A DNA stretch of 64,000 nt from Porites lobata (GCA_942486035.1 CALNXK010000031.1:1089501-1153500); one strand, 5' to 3'; positions 1 through 13,199 are shown, counted from the stretch's first letter. Numbers and translations are program-made. The notes: generated by a model from the letters alone, not told the origin.

Positions 1-349
1 TTGCATTCTACCCTCGTCTGGCGTTTCAACTAGCATCGAGGACTTGCCAAGGATTTTCAGGGACAAAAACCCAACCATTTACTTTCGGAAAGAAAGGAGC
101 GTTCTTTAGGTTACAGGAAAACACTGGAAGAGTTTTCCATCCATATGGTTTTACTTTCAGGTGATCAATTGTTGGGCGTCAATTGTTCTGACAGTTGGCG
201 TCACGCTAATGAAATTTTACATTTTTGTTTAGAAAATAATTGTTGTTACATTGCTGAAGACTACTTGCCAAATTTGTGCCTGCTCTAACAGTTGGACGCG
301 TGATGCTGGTTGAGACTTGCATCAATGACGAATGAAATGAGATCTTTGA

Positions 350-2010
350 GGGGGTTGTATGGCTCACTTAGGGGAACAAACACAACATGTATAATCTAAA
401 TCTCTTTTTGATAGCAAAGTTTAGATTCACTTTGTAAATCGAATTTTAAATTTGCCACTTTAACCCTTATTTTGGTCGCCATCTTGGATTTATAAACAAA
501 CTTTTTATTCCCTCTTAATTTAAAAACACGATCGTTCGCATAGCACCATTCTTCAATGCTGAAATTCGCGTTTGGAAAAATTTAACGTAAACATAGATTC
601 ACATGTACTGCATTTTCTGCCCTAACATCATAAGCTGAAGAAAGGTTCATACGCATGAGTTGCAACTTCTCTGCGGTAACGTGCCAACGAGGGTTGCAGA
701 ACGATGGTTCGATGACTCGCATGGCGGCAGATTCTCCAGCTTGACCTTCCAGCCTTAAGCTCGGGATGAATCTCGTAGCGAGTCAGCGTCTCTGATCACC
801 ATGTGTCTGCGTCTAGTCGCCCGACTGGTCTTCGGTTGTCACACGGGGAGTACCCCTGCATGATCCAGTTGCCAAATCTGCTTCTAAATGCTTCGGTTTT
901 GCCCCGTGGCACAGGGAATTTGACGATTTCAGGTTATTTGTGTTAGCACTTAGTAGCTCGTTCCATGACTTTACAGCATAGTGCATCGCAGTAAATCCCC
1001 AATTGTACACTGTCAGCGGTAGACGTTATTCTCAGTCTTTTGACATTGTTGATCAACACTTCGCGCTACACGTCAACCACTACGTCTACGCGCGTGCTGC
1101 GCGAAGTTAGTTACTCTAAGCGACCACATGGAACATAGCTCCAGAGGGGATTTACAACGTCTGTACCTTGGCGTTTCATCGAAACTGCCGGTTATGTTTT
1201 TCGCTTGCCGGAACTGTCCCAGAAGTGCCATCCAAGCACAAGAGGAAGTACTAGATCCTTGTTGCGAACCTTATGCACAGTCCTCACTGAATCAAAGAAA
1301 GCTGCTCATTACAAAGTCATTCGCTGGCTGCGTTCTCTTGCCGTGGAGGGCAGTCAGTCATCACTCACCTCTGTATAGACGCTTAGCGAGTTGCAAATCT
1401 CTGTCGTTGGTGAACTTAGGTCAGCCATTACATTGATTTTGATGAGACACGCGGGGAATTCACATTCAGTTGAAACCTCTGAAACTGATTCCGGTCATGG
1501 ACGCGTAGCTGGATAAGGTTCTCCATTAAGATATTGTTTTCAAAAAGAGACTCTATTCAATACACTTGCAATGTAAAAATATGATTTGTTTACTTACTCT
1601 TTTCTGAAACAATTTTCTAAACCTTACATTTTTTTTCCAGTTATTAAACAAATTGCAAACTGCCAGTCTTATGAGTGACCAATAACGGGCGATATTGATT
1701 CACGTAGGACGTCAGCTAGTTATAGTTTAAGCACTAGAATAACCGAAAGTCATGTTTTTAGCTCAAATATGTTTTAAATCTACGCTAAAACAAGGTTTGT
1801 TTACGTTAAAAGAATATCCGCAACTTTTCAGCCTTCCCCGAAATTCAAGATGGCTGCCAAAAGGAGATTATGAGGGGCAAATTTAAATTTCGATTTTCAA
1901 AAAGAAAGCTACCGTTTTATCCTTGCTATCATGCATTTTTGTCATGCTTAATAGCGAACGATTAATATGTGAGCCATAAACCCAAATTTACGGCTCTCAG
2001 CTGATGGACT
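350..2010. repeat. Inverted-repeat (foldback) element, about 1.6 kb
   Basis: The left arm (about 370-600) and the right arm (about 1780-2010) are diverged inverted copies. Shared blocks, in order, are 'tatggctcac', 'gatagcaa', 'aaatttaaatttgcc', 'gccatcttg' and 'tttaacgtaaac'. The interior (about 640-1480) is richer in G+C than the arms. It has only short ORFs (65 aa on the minus strand at 1010-813, 102 aa on the plus strand at 1128-1436), which I do not recognise. No target-site duplication could be fixed. This is best read as a non-autonomous DNA element or two inverted repeat copies. Bases 1-350 hold nothing recognisable. Confidence 0.5.
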
Positions 2011-2159
2011 AAAAGACATGAAACCGACATCAGACCGCAAAGGAAAATATACACTTGAGTATGTATTTTGGTTATATCTGCATAAAGCACATGAAACGAT
2101 TCAATTTTAAACTCGCGATCGGGTAAAGCTACACGACGAACAGGCTTGCCTAAGCCGTC

Positions 2160-2580
2160 CCGTCCAGGCTTTTGTCAACAACAGACGCTGCTATATTCGT
2201 GTTGAAAATGATAACGATTTTAATGAAATTCATCGCGGCCGCTTTATGCTTTTCTTGCTGTATTTCTTTCAAACAGTCCAGTTTTTCTTTCAAGTCACCT
2301 ACTGACATTCCCATAAAGATACCTCGGCTACCTGATCCTGAATTATGCTTTGCAACGGGAAAGTAACGACAAGGCTTGCAAAGTACGGTTTCGCTATTCG
2401 CTCTCCGAATCCAGCTGGTAATATTGCTAAGAGATCTTTACCTAAAAAAGACGGCGCAATGAAACCCAAAATCGTAAATCTCTTCGAGCTAAGAGCTTTA
2501 AAAAACTTCTTGCATAGCCGTGTGATTTGTTTACGAGACTTGATTTTAGTTGACTGATATTTCAAATAATGCATTGACAT
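2160..2580 (-). pseudogene. RecQ-like DNA helicase fragment (decayed)
   Basis: The minus-strand translation from about 2580 contains 'FLGKDLLAILPAGFGER' followed by 'FPLQSIIQDQVAEV'. This is the layout of RecQ helicase motif I (normally a GFGKS Walker A) and motif Ia (PLxSLxxDQ). The Walker A lysine and serine are replaced (GER). A frame change follows 'AEVSL', after which 'GMSVGDLKEKLDCLKEIQQ' continues the RecQ-like sequence, down to about 2160. Only the start of the helicase core is present. Transposon-linked RecQ genes are common in cnidarian genomes, so this is probably a dead mobile-element or processed copy and not part of the neighbouring gene. The family is recognised from memory of the motifs; decay is seen directly. 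Confidence 0.6.
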
Positions 2581-2825
2581 GACAGACTAAGAGGCGTACT
2601 TGGCCAATGGCATTCTACGCACCGTCAGATAACGTAGAAAACGGAAAACTAGGGCCTTCGCTGCATGCACCTCCTCTCCCCTTCGTGTGTACCGCCTGCT
2701 ACGCAGGCTATACCCTAACACACACGCACATCCTTACAGGAAGTAATAAGCGTTTTTTTATATATTTCTGCATGTTTTTTTTAACTAGCTATATATTTTG
2801 ATAAATTCTGGTTTTTCACTTAAAG

Positions 2826-5800
2826 ATACCTCGGTTGTAAAATTTGCGCCGGGAGCTTTCAAAGACACTTTTGAATACATTGGTAAAAGAGAGAGCAGGG
2901 CAGATTTGCAGTTACTCAATGCTTACATGACTGACGAAACCGGGACGATCGAAAGTCCTGGTCTGAAACCGGGAATAAGGGACACAGTGACCGCTACCTG
3001 GAAAGTGGAAGACATTTGGTTGCGTGAAAAGACTGAGCTGACACAATATTTGGCGTGGAGATACATCGGAACAGCAGATGGGGTTTTCAGGCTGATGCCT
3101 GGTGCTGTAGCTCAGAAAAGTTACGATCCCAGACAAAGACCCTGGTAAGTGAGAACTCAAAGTCAGATAGGCAAACAAACAAAAACAAAACAAACAACAA
3201 CAACAACAACAAAAACGTTGAATATTAACACCTAATTCAAATTTTCGAAGGGTATCCTTCGTCTTGAACCTTAATGGCCCTTGAACCTGATTTTTTTTTT
3301 CGTTTGTTTTTGCGTGTGATCTGTATGATAATGAATTTGAAACAAAATAAATTTAAGCACAGAATATGTTCCACAAACTATAGTCACTTGAAGTGTAAAA
3401 TTATTTGGTTCACTTTCAATAGGTATTATTCTGCTTTGGGTAACACTGGTCTAGTCACTCTCACTACCCCATATTTGCACGCTGGCCAACCTAATGGTAG
3501 AGGTGCTGGAGTGGTTATAACTGTCGCCCGCTCACTGTATCGTGGGGAGTCAAGTCACCATCATCACACAAATGACGAAGTTTTTGGAGTTATGGGAGCT
3601 GATTTCTCATTAACGTATTTCTACAGGTTAGCTCAAAACAACGCTTGCGCATTTGACTCAAACTTTCCCGACTTTTGTCAGGAATGTTTTCGTTAAACTG
3701 AATAAAAATGACGACAGACAATTTAATTTTTTGATTTAAAAAAATAGGATAACGAACTAGAGTAATAATCAGTCAAGAGCGATTAGGCTCATAAAGTGCT
3801 TTTGGGAACTATTAAAATGGTAGAAATTGCCACCTTCAGAGATGGTTTGATTCTTTCATTATTGCATTAAGATTCTTCTATCTTGTTCCTCCTCCTCCTC
3901 CTGCTTTGTCAGTGCTTTGTCTTCTCCTTCTTCTTCAGTCTTCATTAATATATAAAGTGAGTGATATTCACAAACTATTGATTATTTTCATTTGAACTAA
4001 AATTTTAGGTTACTCACCGAAGTGTATCCAAAGTGTAGAGAAAGAAATATATATTCCTGCTTCGTTATGGATAGCGCTGGATTCCTTATCATGCACGAAG
4101 ACTTTCTAGCACATTCCGAAAAGGCCCACGACTTGGAATATGTTCACATTACTAATAAAGAAAAGAATATTGCGGAACATCTCATTACAAATGGCTACTT
4201 GAAAAAACGAGAATGCCGCAACCTTAAGGAAATCCAAAAGCAGAGTTTTTATGAAGTTGATTTGCCGGATGGGGGAGTCGACGTCCTGAAGAGTGGAGCC
4301 AGCTGCAGTAAATACCAACTCAACAAGATTGTTGGCACTAATGCTTATTTAGGTTTGTAAATGACGTTTACGTGTACGCATATAGTTGTTGTCTGCTTCA
4401 ACCTATCACGGGTGAACCACAGAATTTTGCAGATAAGATAAGATAAGATAAGATAAGATAAGATAAGCAAAGTACTTCCAAGGTTAGGTTGCTACTTACA
4501 CTATACAAACTTTAATCATTTCCAATACCCTGTTTTACTACTAAATGTTTAAAAATTTTAAGTGCATGAAACTGAAACTGCTGTCACTATCGGCGCCTTT
4601 TGTCAATATAATCTAACTAATTCACGTTGAAAAAGGCTCACTTTTTGTTAAAATGAACACCAACTATGTATTTATTAACAGAACTATAACGTTTTTCAGA
4701 TGAATACACGAACTATTTCATTCATGACGTATTTGCCCATAAACCTCACTTAATAAAATAAAACAAAGAAAAACGTCATGGCAAAATTTCGCAGGTGGAG
4801 CTGTGCTCTTTGAGTAAAAAGAGACAAGTTTCTCGTTTTACGATCATTCCTAGGATAGAAGTACATCTGTCTGAAGCGAGAGTAGAGAAAAATTTTGAAA
4901 ACAAGTTATCTAAATCATTAGTATGGAAAGAGTTTGCAGAGTGGTTCTTATCGCCTGAAGTGTTACCTTGGTATTACCTATATGTCTGCTTTATCTTTCC
5001 ACAGGAGTTACTTTGAGGGATTCTTTGTGTGCTGCCGAATCATGTACCTGTTCTTCAGATAACAAGTGTTTTCGTTCGTCCACAAAGTGTGAATGTCCGT
5101 GTACCTCTGAGCTAGAATTTAACTATTGCCGAAGTCAGTTTCCAAACAGCAGGTCAGTTTTGACAGCAGTGCCGCACTCAGATCAGTCAATAATTTACTG
5201 TCATTATTTTTAGCTGTTCAAAGAACATTAACATTAAGCATGAAAAACGCTTCGTCTCTTGACTTTTTGCATTTATCTGAGCTTTTTTAAAAAATAAAAT
5301 CCAAAGTGGCCACCATTTTGAATGAATGACCTGTAACATTTAAATGCATGTAGGTCTCCAAGAGCGGAGAAGCATGTAGGGCTTATCCGAAGTCCAAACC
5401 GCATGAGTCACTTTTTGCAAAAAAAATACAGTCTTCCTACGCTATCCCTCTTACCACGTTTGACGCATGGATTTTCGTGCACATCCGTTATTAGTAATGA
5501 CACTAACAACCGCCCATTTGTATCTTATGGTTTTCAGTCTTCCAATATGCCCGCCTTCAGCCCCTTTGTTGCAGTTACCAAACATCCCCACCCCACCTGA
5601 CTCCGGGAAGAAATGTCATGATCCTAAAGCATCATTAGAGAAATGCTTTGATCCTCGCTGCAGTGAGAGAAACAGCTCTCAGACGTGCGAGGGAATAGTC
5701 AGCTGTTACTGGTGTGTGTACAATAAAGACAGCGTCCCGTTAAAGAAATCTTACTGCGCAACTGCTGAAGCATGCTTCAGAGGAAAAGAAGGTTTGACAA

Positions 5801-8649
5801 TTCATTGCCTATCAATCAACGTTTTGGTTTGATATCTAAATTGAAAATAGCTTCTACATTAAGTCTTTCCACGTCTTTGGAGTTCATGAATTTGCAAGTA
5901 ATGATTATTAGCAATTATTGAATGAGGCTGAGTAGGAGGTGAACAATTATGCAGATTGAGGAGGATGTTTTCTACCGATTCTAAAGGCCGAGGTTGATAA
6001 CATCCTCCTCGATCTGCATTATCTTTCAATCACGAAAGCCGAATTCAATTTTTTTTTTTTAATATTTTTAAGTTCTTAAAAGGCTTATGTCCTCTTACTT
6101 CTACTTTCTTCTAAACTCTGGTCTCGGCACAGTTTCAGGGTATAAATTCACATACAGGTTTTTTTTCTCTCAGATACTCCTCAAAAAGTCGATATCATCT
6201 ATCGAGCAATATATTTTGCGTATTCTTGCTCTCCTTCCGTTCCGTTTTAGTCAGAAATTCAGCTATTTCGTTTTCGGATTGTTGGAAAGCCATTTTTTAG
6301 TTCACTCGTGAATAAACAGCTAGGCCGCTGCAACTGGAAAAGAGGTTGATCGATGGTCTATTATCCATCATCTATCAATCCCGTTTCTAATCAAATATCA
6401 TGTAAGCGATGGTATAGTGCTCGCATCTTCCAAATTTTGTCGGCTCCGGATGGTTATGAAGAATAAGCCGGGGATTGGAGCCAATCAGAAAGTGCGAAAT
6501 GTTAATTTTGAATAAATAATATAATGATGATAATAATAGCAACCATAAAGGTAATAATAACGAAAATGATAAACAAGTGTGAGCTAGATGAATGAACATT
6601 CTCTCGTAGTTCTTTTACATTCTCGAAAAATAATCACGTTTCATTAACTATTCTTTCACAGCCCAAAGTCTGCCACTCTGTGTCGCTCCCATCAAGTCAA
6701 CTGCGGAGTCTTTAGTTAAAAGTGGAGACAGGTTTAGCAGGCTATCTATTGGTGCCTTGGCTGGAATTATCACTAGTGTATGTGTGGCTGGTGTGGTCCT
6801 CGTAGCAGCAATTTCTGTTATGGTAAGCATTCAAAGTTTGAGTGTCGGCATTGATTTCAAGTAAAAGTAGGGATAAATAATTGAATAAGTGAAAATTATA
6901 TTTCACTGGAAATGCTTCACATTCTGCCGTCAAAGAAATTTCCTTCTTACTCCACTTATTGCTTACTATTGACCGGGTCGAAAATTCTTTAACTCACCTA
7001 GTCCTCCTTTAGCTTGTTAGCTTTAGTAAGTTGCCTTGGTGATCGCAGAATTATTTAGCTGTATCACTTGATATAGTGCAAATTATAGTAATATATATTT
7101 TTGGATGGTTGTGAGACCATAGCCTATTGTCATTCGTGATATTCAGCGACAACACAACAAAATATCAAATGTATTTTTAATACAGTCCCTTGGATCGCTC
7201 TGGCCTTATAGATTATCTGGGAGACAACCAGTCAGATATACCACCATGACTTCTAATTGACAAATGTGAGCGTTTGTGTTCGTTTGTTTTGTGTTTGTGT
7301 TTTTTGGCGGTGTTTTACAAAACTTCTTTGGTTTCGGACACAAATTGAGTGCCTACTGTTGTGGTAGAAAATTAAGCTCATTTACCACCTCCCTAGTTTT
7401 TCTATAGATTTCTGTTGATAACAAGAGCTTCATGCTTTGTAGAATACACTTTTGTAATTTTTGCTAAAGTCAACCTTTCTGAGACTGGTAATTTATTAAG
7501 TCTTTCTCGAAAATGCAAGACTGAGTTTATAACCACAATAGCAGCATTAAGCTCTCTGTAAATCACGACTTTCTTAAACAATAAACCTGAACCAGTTTAT
7601 TGTAATGAGGGAAATAACAAAGCTTGTTATGTTTGTGATATTAAAAGCACTAATTCTTTTGTTTTGGATCTGTAGAAACTAACTTCCCATCACTGTTCTG
7701 TCTGTTAAATTTTTAAAATACCTCAACGGCGCGAGCTGCCTCATTACGTCTTCATGTAATTACCCGAATTAATTGTCCATTCGCTTTTGAAAAAAAAAGG
7801 TTATTTAACTCAGTACCCTCTCTCACTCTCTCTTTTTTCTTTTTACAGGTCAGAAGGCGTTTCCGTTTCTCTAGAAGACCATCTATGGACAGAGAGACAA
7901 ATAATGCTCCCAATGTTGAAAAACGCCCTCCTGCACCTCTTCCCATTTTTCCGGCTGAGTTTGTTCCACATGTTAACTATGAAGATCCCGATTCTCTAGA
8001 TCGGTCTCGAGAAGGTTCTGTCATCTCATTAGAGTGGCCATCACCTTATAATGAAATACGGGATCGATCGAGAAACAAGCCATCAATGATTGCTCCTGTC
8101 AGGCCTCCAACCAAAAGCCTACCGCCTTCTTCTGATAGAAAAAAGAAACACCCTTTTATCATCACAGGCGGACAGTTGTCTCAGATAAAGGAAATAACCG
8201 CGAGTAACCTTCCAGCTGCTTGCCACCCTCAGTCGCCTACTTCAAGAGTTATACCACATGCGCTCGAAAGCGATGAGACCAAGAAAGAAGATGGTAACTA
8301 TTCACCACAGCTCCATGACAATGAGCCATCTGAAGTCCCTGAAAATCAAAGCTCGTCTTTTAAAAACAGGTCATCTCCTGAACATCCAACATTGACAACA
8401 AAGAATCCACTGTACGAGGAGACTTTTACATCCTCAGACCAGAAGCTTAAAACCAACTGGTCACCATATGACAATCTACCTCCTCCTCTTCCTGAGCCAA
8501 GAAAAGACGCTGATGTATATATGTCACCGTTGACGTTACCACAGAGGCCTATCAGTGGCCTATCAACACATACAAGTGATACCTCTGAGTGCTTTGATGA
8601 ACATGGTTACTTAAAATGTGTTGCTTCAAATAAGTTTGATCTCGAGTGA
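2826..8649 (+). CDS. VWFA and cache domain-containing protein (CACHD1-like), copy A, 3' seven exons
   Basis: Single-pass membrane protein of the alpha2delta/CACHD1 type, 5' end outside the window. Exons: 2826-3144, 3423-3626, 4009-4352, 5005-5152, 5538-5791, 6662-6822, 7849-8649. All have AG/GT borders, phases match, and together they give 743 codons including stop after the 2 nt that complete a split codon. The first exon ends in '...SYDPRQRPW'. The second is a Cache repeat ('GVVITVARSLYRGE', 'VFGVMGADFSLTYF'). Exons 4 and 5 are Cys-rich ('CFDPRC', 'CYWC'). Exon 6 encodes the membrane helix (about 'GALAGIITSVCVAGVVLV'), followed by the basic stop-transfer 'VRRRFRFSRR'. The cytoplasmic tail is about 260 residues, with NPLY, 'LPPPLPEPRK', 'VYMSP' and 'HGYLKC' motifs suited to PTB, SH3 and SH2 partners. 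Exon borders match copy B' exons 8-13. The VWA exons should lie left of base 1, as the matching B' intron is 2.8 kb. The family assignment is firm; the ligand is unknown. Confidence 0.85.
4432..4468. repeat. (AGATA)n microsatellite
   Basis: About seven copies of a 5-bp unit in an intron of copy A. The paralogous intron of copy B (near 20790) has no expansion, so it grew after the duplication. Confidence 0.9.
5949..6019. repeat. 21-bp-arm hairpin in intron of copy A
   Basis: Arm 'atgcagattgaggaggatgtt' (5949-5969) pairs with 5999-6019, with one mismatch and a loop of about 29 bp. The same hairpin sits in the paralogous intron of copy B at 22283-22353, where the arms are perfect. It is therefore older than the duplication. 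Probably a tiny palindromic MITE; a structured-RNA role is only a possibility. Confidence 0.75.
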
Positions 8650-8717
8650 GCGACAAGGAAAATTCAGCACTACGGACGGAAGCCAGCCATTGATTCGCTG
8701 AAATAGTTGCAGCACAT

Positions 8718-8723
8718 AAATAA
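8718..8723 (+). promoter_or_regulatory. Candidate poly(A) signal of copy A
   Basis: An AATAAA hexamer lies about 70 bp after the stop codon ('cataaataaacc'). The paralog B reads 'cataaatgaacc' near 25637 and has lost it. Position and sequence fit a cleavage/polyadenylation signal; there is no transcript evidence. Confidence 0.45.
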
Positions 8724-9000
8724 ACCTTTTCCAAGACATGCAAATGACATTATTGGCTCTTTGTGATCGAGAGTTCACCTGACAAAAAATCCGAAAACTT
8801 TTCCATATATAACGCTTGCAATCTACTTACTTGGTTTTAAGCTGTGATTGAATATGATAATAAGTGCTTATGGACTTTATAAATGAGCAGAACAAGTCGA
8901 AGCCTCTTGCAAGCTTGCCTGAGCTAAAAATCTTGCGGCCTTAAGACGTTGAAAAATGATAAAAGTTATTTATTTCGCCTAAATGTTGACCACATTAGAT

Positions 9001-9712
9001 TAGTATATACTAAAACAGTGCATAGTCTTCTCGCTCTGATTGGCTACTCAATCAGTGAATATCCTGCACTATTCACTGACTCATCTCCAGTTCCTCCGAG
9101 CGAGCGACGCCAAATTCGCCTTATGCCTTCCCGGTTTGCTGCAGTAACAAACAAAGAAATTTCACAACTAATCAAGCGAGCTGTTCCCGAAATACACGAA
9201 GAAGGTGACGGGTGGGAGTTTAAACAGATAAAACTTTGTCTTTTTGACTTGAATTTATCGATAAAACTGGCGAAAAAGTTTTTTGTTTTCGCAAGACTTG
9301 AGCTTAATTTGCATTTGCAACTTTATTTAGTTGACTTGTTTATAAATAAGCTTAAAACTAAATTTAATAATCTTTTTTTACACAATGATTTTAAATACAA
9401 AAAGAATTCTTAACTCTTTTTGAGGAAATTATCCCGCAGGAGCTAAACAAATGCCTTCAAACGTTTTATTTGTCGGCAAGAAATAGCGACGACTGCGGCT
9501 GTTTGGTCATTGCCCGCCAAAATTGTAATCGTTGCAGGCAACAGTAAATGATTAAAAATCATCATTTTTATGCTCAATTATCTCACTGTTTTAGTATATA
9601 CTAAAACAATTATTCACCTTGGTGTCGGTGGCTAGTGGTGGTTATTATCCTCGCCGCTGACGGTCAATCGGTAAACCACCACTAGCCACCTCCACTTCGG
9701 TGAATAATTGTT
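9001..9712. mobile_element. Non-autonomous element, 'tagtatatac' TIR plus side hairpin (copy 1)
   Basis: A perfect 20-bp TIR 'tagtatatactaaaacagtg' starts at 9001 and its inverse ends at 9603. It is followed directly by a hairpin of about 110 bp (arms 9604-9619 and 9697-9712, 'aaaacaattattcacc'). The paralogous spacer of copy B lacks the whole block: 'gactacattag' near 25880 runs straight into 'tacatttgtggtctgag'. A 154-aa ORF crosses the left part; its segment 'RFAAVTNKEISQLIKRAV' looks like the N-terminus of cnidarian Crypton-type or orphan proteins, but the ORF is not convincing as a gene. Confidence 0.7.
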
Positions 9713-11454
9713 ATATATTTATAGTCTGACAAAGACGAAGTGGACTTTCGCATTTGCCATTGCGGATACTTTCAGCAGTGTAGCGCACAAAAACTGCCTT
9801 TGACCTGACATGTGTTATATGGTAACACAACTAAAATTGTTAGATTATATTTATTAAGGAGTAAAGTATCACGTAGAGACCTAAAGTGAAAATAAATAAA
9901 CAAATCAATAGGCGAGAGAACCTAGAATGGTTGATGCTTTTTGTTTTGAGAAATGAGCCGCTTTAGAACGACTTTGTTTTGACCAATCGAGTGAGTGAGT
10001 TTCACTTACCCTTGGCCTTCCTCCCACTAACCTTTTGAAATTGTATCACATCACAACGAAGATAGGACTGGTCAAGCCCTACTCGGCATACGTTAGCTCT
10101 CGCTTAAAAGAAAATACTTTTAGCGCATTTTTCAAAGATTCATTCCATAGCGTGCACCATTTTATCCAAAGACTCTATTTAAACACTCGAGCACTTCAAA
10201 GAAAGAGATTGGTGTCATTTATAGCATGCACAACGAAGACTGTATCTGGTACTCTGAGTTGGTTTTACTGAAAGGCTTTACAGGCAATTGCATGGATTCG
10301 TCGTTGTTCATCATTTTGTAAATTATCAGCTCTTTGTGCCTTGGCTTTTAACGAGTTTCATGCAACTAAGACTGTATCCGTGTTCTCAGATCTGAGCTAA
10401 CATTAGTGTTTCACTAAGTTAAAAACCACGCTGCTCGAAAATGAAACTTTTGAAGTTTTGGGGCTAAGATCGTTGGTAAACTGTCCCAAACGAGGTCGCA
10501 GTAGACGTCAAGTCAAACATTTTCAAACCAATTCAACCCCCTTCCCACCCCGTCTGCTTTCAGACCACGTGATGTTCGCTGGGGAGTTTGAAAGAAGCAG
10601 TTTTCTGGGGTATTATCGCATTATCTGAACTGGGGGGACACTAAAAGGTTTTGTAGGTGTCATCCGCGCATATTCTTGGAAAATATATTTGCGGATAATT
10701 TGGTTAGTCATTGGATAATATACACCACGAAAGAACTATACTGAACCTTTGGTATGGTTTTTGATTCCCAGAAAATTCTCTTACATCGAATGGTAAACAA
10801 CAAATAATTAAACAATGCTCTCATTTATGAATCATGACAGTACAAAGGTTTAAGCCTTTAAGCATCAGTTAACGCAAAAAAAAAAAAGAAACGGAACAAA
10901 TAATTCAGTTAAGTACAGCTAACAATGAAAAGTAAACTGTTGAAAAAATGTAGGTTTGCGTACTCTTAAAACCCTAAGTTAGCGCAGGAGTTGCGACATC
11001 GAACGTAACAGAGGGAAAAGAACTAACTACAAACTCACTTTGCATATATAATTAATGGGTCCTCAACGATAGAACCTACACCTTAGTCACATGAATTGAT
11101 CAGAGAGGTGAGCTATGGCCAACCAACCAAGAAACTACGCCTTTCCTGCTCAACCCTCACAGCTAAGAATGAGTTGAGCATGTTGCATAAAATTTTATTG
11201 CTTTTGTTTTCCCGATCTTTTCATTTATCTCTTGGACTACCATGCCTTGTTGAAAGATGTAAATATCTATAGTCTTAAAGGTTATCAATAATAGTAATGG
11301 TTTTTCCGCCTCCTAGATTATGCAGGCATTTAAAAAGGATATTCAATCAAATTTGGTCTCACAATTATGGAGCATTAATACAGATGCAGGTTTGGCCGGC
11401 TTAATCGGGTGCTTCTAATCAGTTTTAGGCTTACTCAAAATCCTGATGCCTGAT
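9713..11454. other. Spacer between convergent copies A and A'
   Basis: No gene seen. It is homologous to 25890-26880 plus 32352-34490 (the spacer of pair B/B') and to about 60045-62055 (upstream of C'). Markers common to the three are 'gtatcacatca'-type sequence, 'ttggttagt...ttggataa', and 'gtaaacaac...aataatt'. Short ORFs here are not conserved in frame between the three copies. Confidence 0.7.
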
Positions 11455-13199
11455 TTATTTGAATCTAAAAATTTCTTTGTAGTAAGGATTGTAGGGAGGT
11501 GCACTGGGCTGAATTTCACCATAACTTTGTGGACGCGACTCGTAACGTAGTGGTATGCCCGTCAGCTGCATAGAGGTACCATGTTCAGGGGCGTAAGGAG
11601 CCTTGTAGGGCTGAGGTGGCGGGCTATGCACTACTGAACTAGGTGCCTGGTGGTAGAACTCCGCGTCCAATGCATTCAGTCCTTGCAGTGGTCCTTGGGA
11701 TTCTTTCCCTCTTGAATAATTTCACCGCAATCATAATAATCACAACAAAGAAAGCAATTACCCCCAAAACAATGCCAGCAATAACACCAGCAGACATTCC
11801 ACTTTTGTTACCACCTTTAGCTTTGTCATCTTTGTCCTTCGGAATATCTGTGCTTCCGGGGGCTCGTGTCCCTGTAAATAAAATGAAAAAAGGTCCAACT
11901 ATTACCATTTGCCCATAATAGGCTTTGCTATAATGGAGTGTACTTTGTATTTGCGTTAGTGTAGCGCAGACCCAGGGAAGCCCTTACCAATTTGCATTCT
12001 TACAACTTTCCTCTAGATTATGATCCGAAATTTCAATTCCTATTTGCATTCTAGGTAAGAGAATGCAATCCCTAATTTGTGTTGGGTGTTCTGTGCATTA
12101 TTGTGTTGTGCTAACTATTTCAGTTGTTATGTAAGCCTTAACCAGGCACTCTTTCGCTGCAGTTCACTCAACTTAAAAATTTCTAGACTGAAATGACACC
12201 AGTTTGAAACTTCCCAAAGACAGATTACTGAATAAATGTTCTAAAATTTGCGTCATTTTACATTTGGACTCGTTGGAATGCTTCTGGGGACCATAAACTT
12301 ACTGCCCGGCGTCAGATTTTTGCTAACCCGGTTTCAAAAATCCAGGCATAAATTTCACAGAAATCACAACAGAGCAACTCTAAATTCGTTAAAGATCAGT
12401 GAAATGTCTCTCACGATTCTCTCATACATCAATGTTCTGTGTCGGCGAGCTCATTTGGTAAAAAATGGACTTTTCTCCGTATAAGCATCCTTATGTTCTT
12501 TGCATGTGCTCTAAGGCATTGTAGAGTGATGACAGGCTACTATGTGACATTGAAGTATCAGGCAAAATCCAGAACTACGGCCTGAAAAGGGTTTGCAACT
12601 CTAAATCGCTTAACCCATTGAGATAATATTACAAGAGTTTCCTGGCGGTCTACTATCGATCTATGTTCATTGAATCTTCCAAAGTTGTCTTTTGAAAATG
12701 TGTCCGACCGCTGGTGCATGCATCAGTGAAACCGGGTTTTTTTTAGCTCGGCGGCCGTTGTGCCACGCAAAGTAAATCTTCCGAGTTGTGTAGTAGGTCG
12801 GCGGCCGTTGTGCCACAAAGTAAACCTACCGCGATGTGAAACTAGGCGGCGCGATTTCATCAAGACTTGTGATATTTTCGACACCGGACAAATGACCGGA
12901 CAAGTGGTTTTCCTGAAAGAATCAGGAAGCGAGTTCCAATTCTCGCTGCGGCATATCTATATGTAGTTGTTTTGGGTTGTGGCAAGACTAACACATTCGT
13001 ACTTCTTAAGTTGTAATCAGACGTTGTAAACTGAAATAACTCGTTTTTCCACAACAGATTGTCTTTTAAATAAACTTTCTAAATTCTGCCCTTTGAATAA
13101 TATGCATGAAGTACATGTACGCGAGTTATTGACGCACACAAAAGAGACAACCGAAACGTTATTGAGACCTAGATTTTGGTTGAAATTATGAGAAGCACT

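Noticed and set aside
4795..5016. Open frame of 73 codons upstream of exon 5005-5152, also present in copy B (21135-21356)
   Set aside because: It lies in an intron, has no counterpart in the minus-strand paralogs, and its conservation only reflects the recent duplication.
8949..9413. 154-aa ORF next to copy A
   Set aside because: It crosses the boundary of an inserted element at 9001 and has an AT-rich, low-complexity second half; only a short segment looks protein-like.
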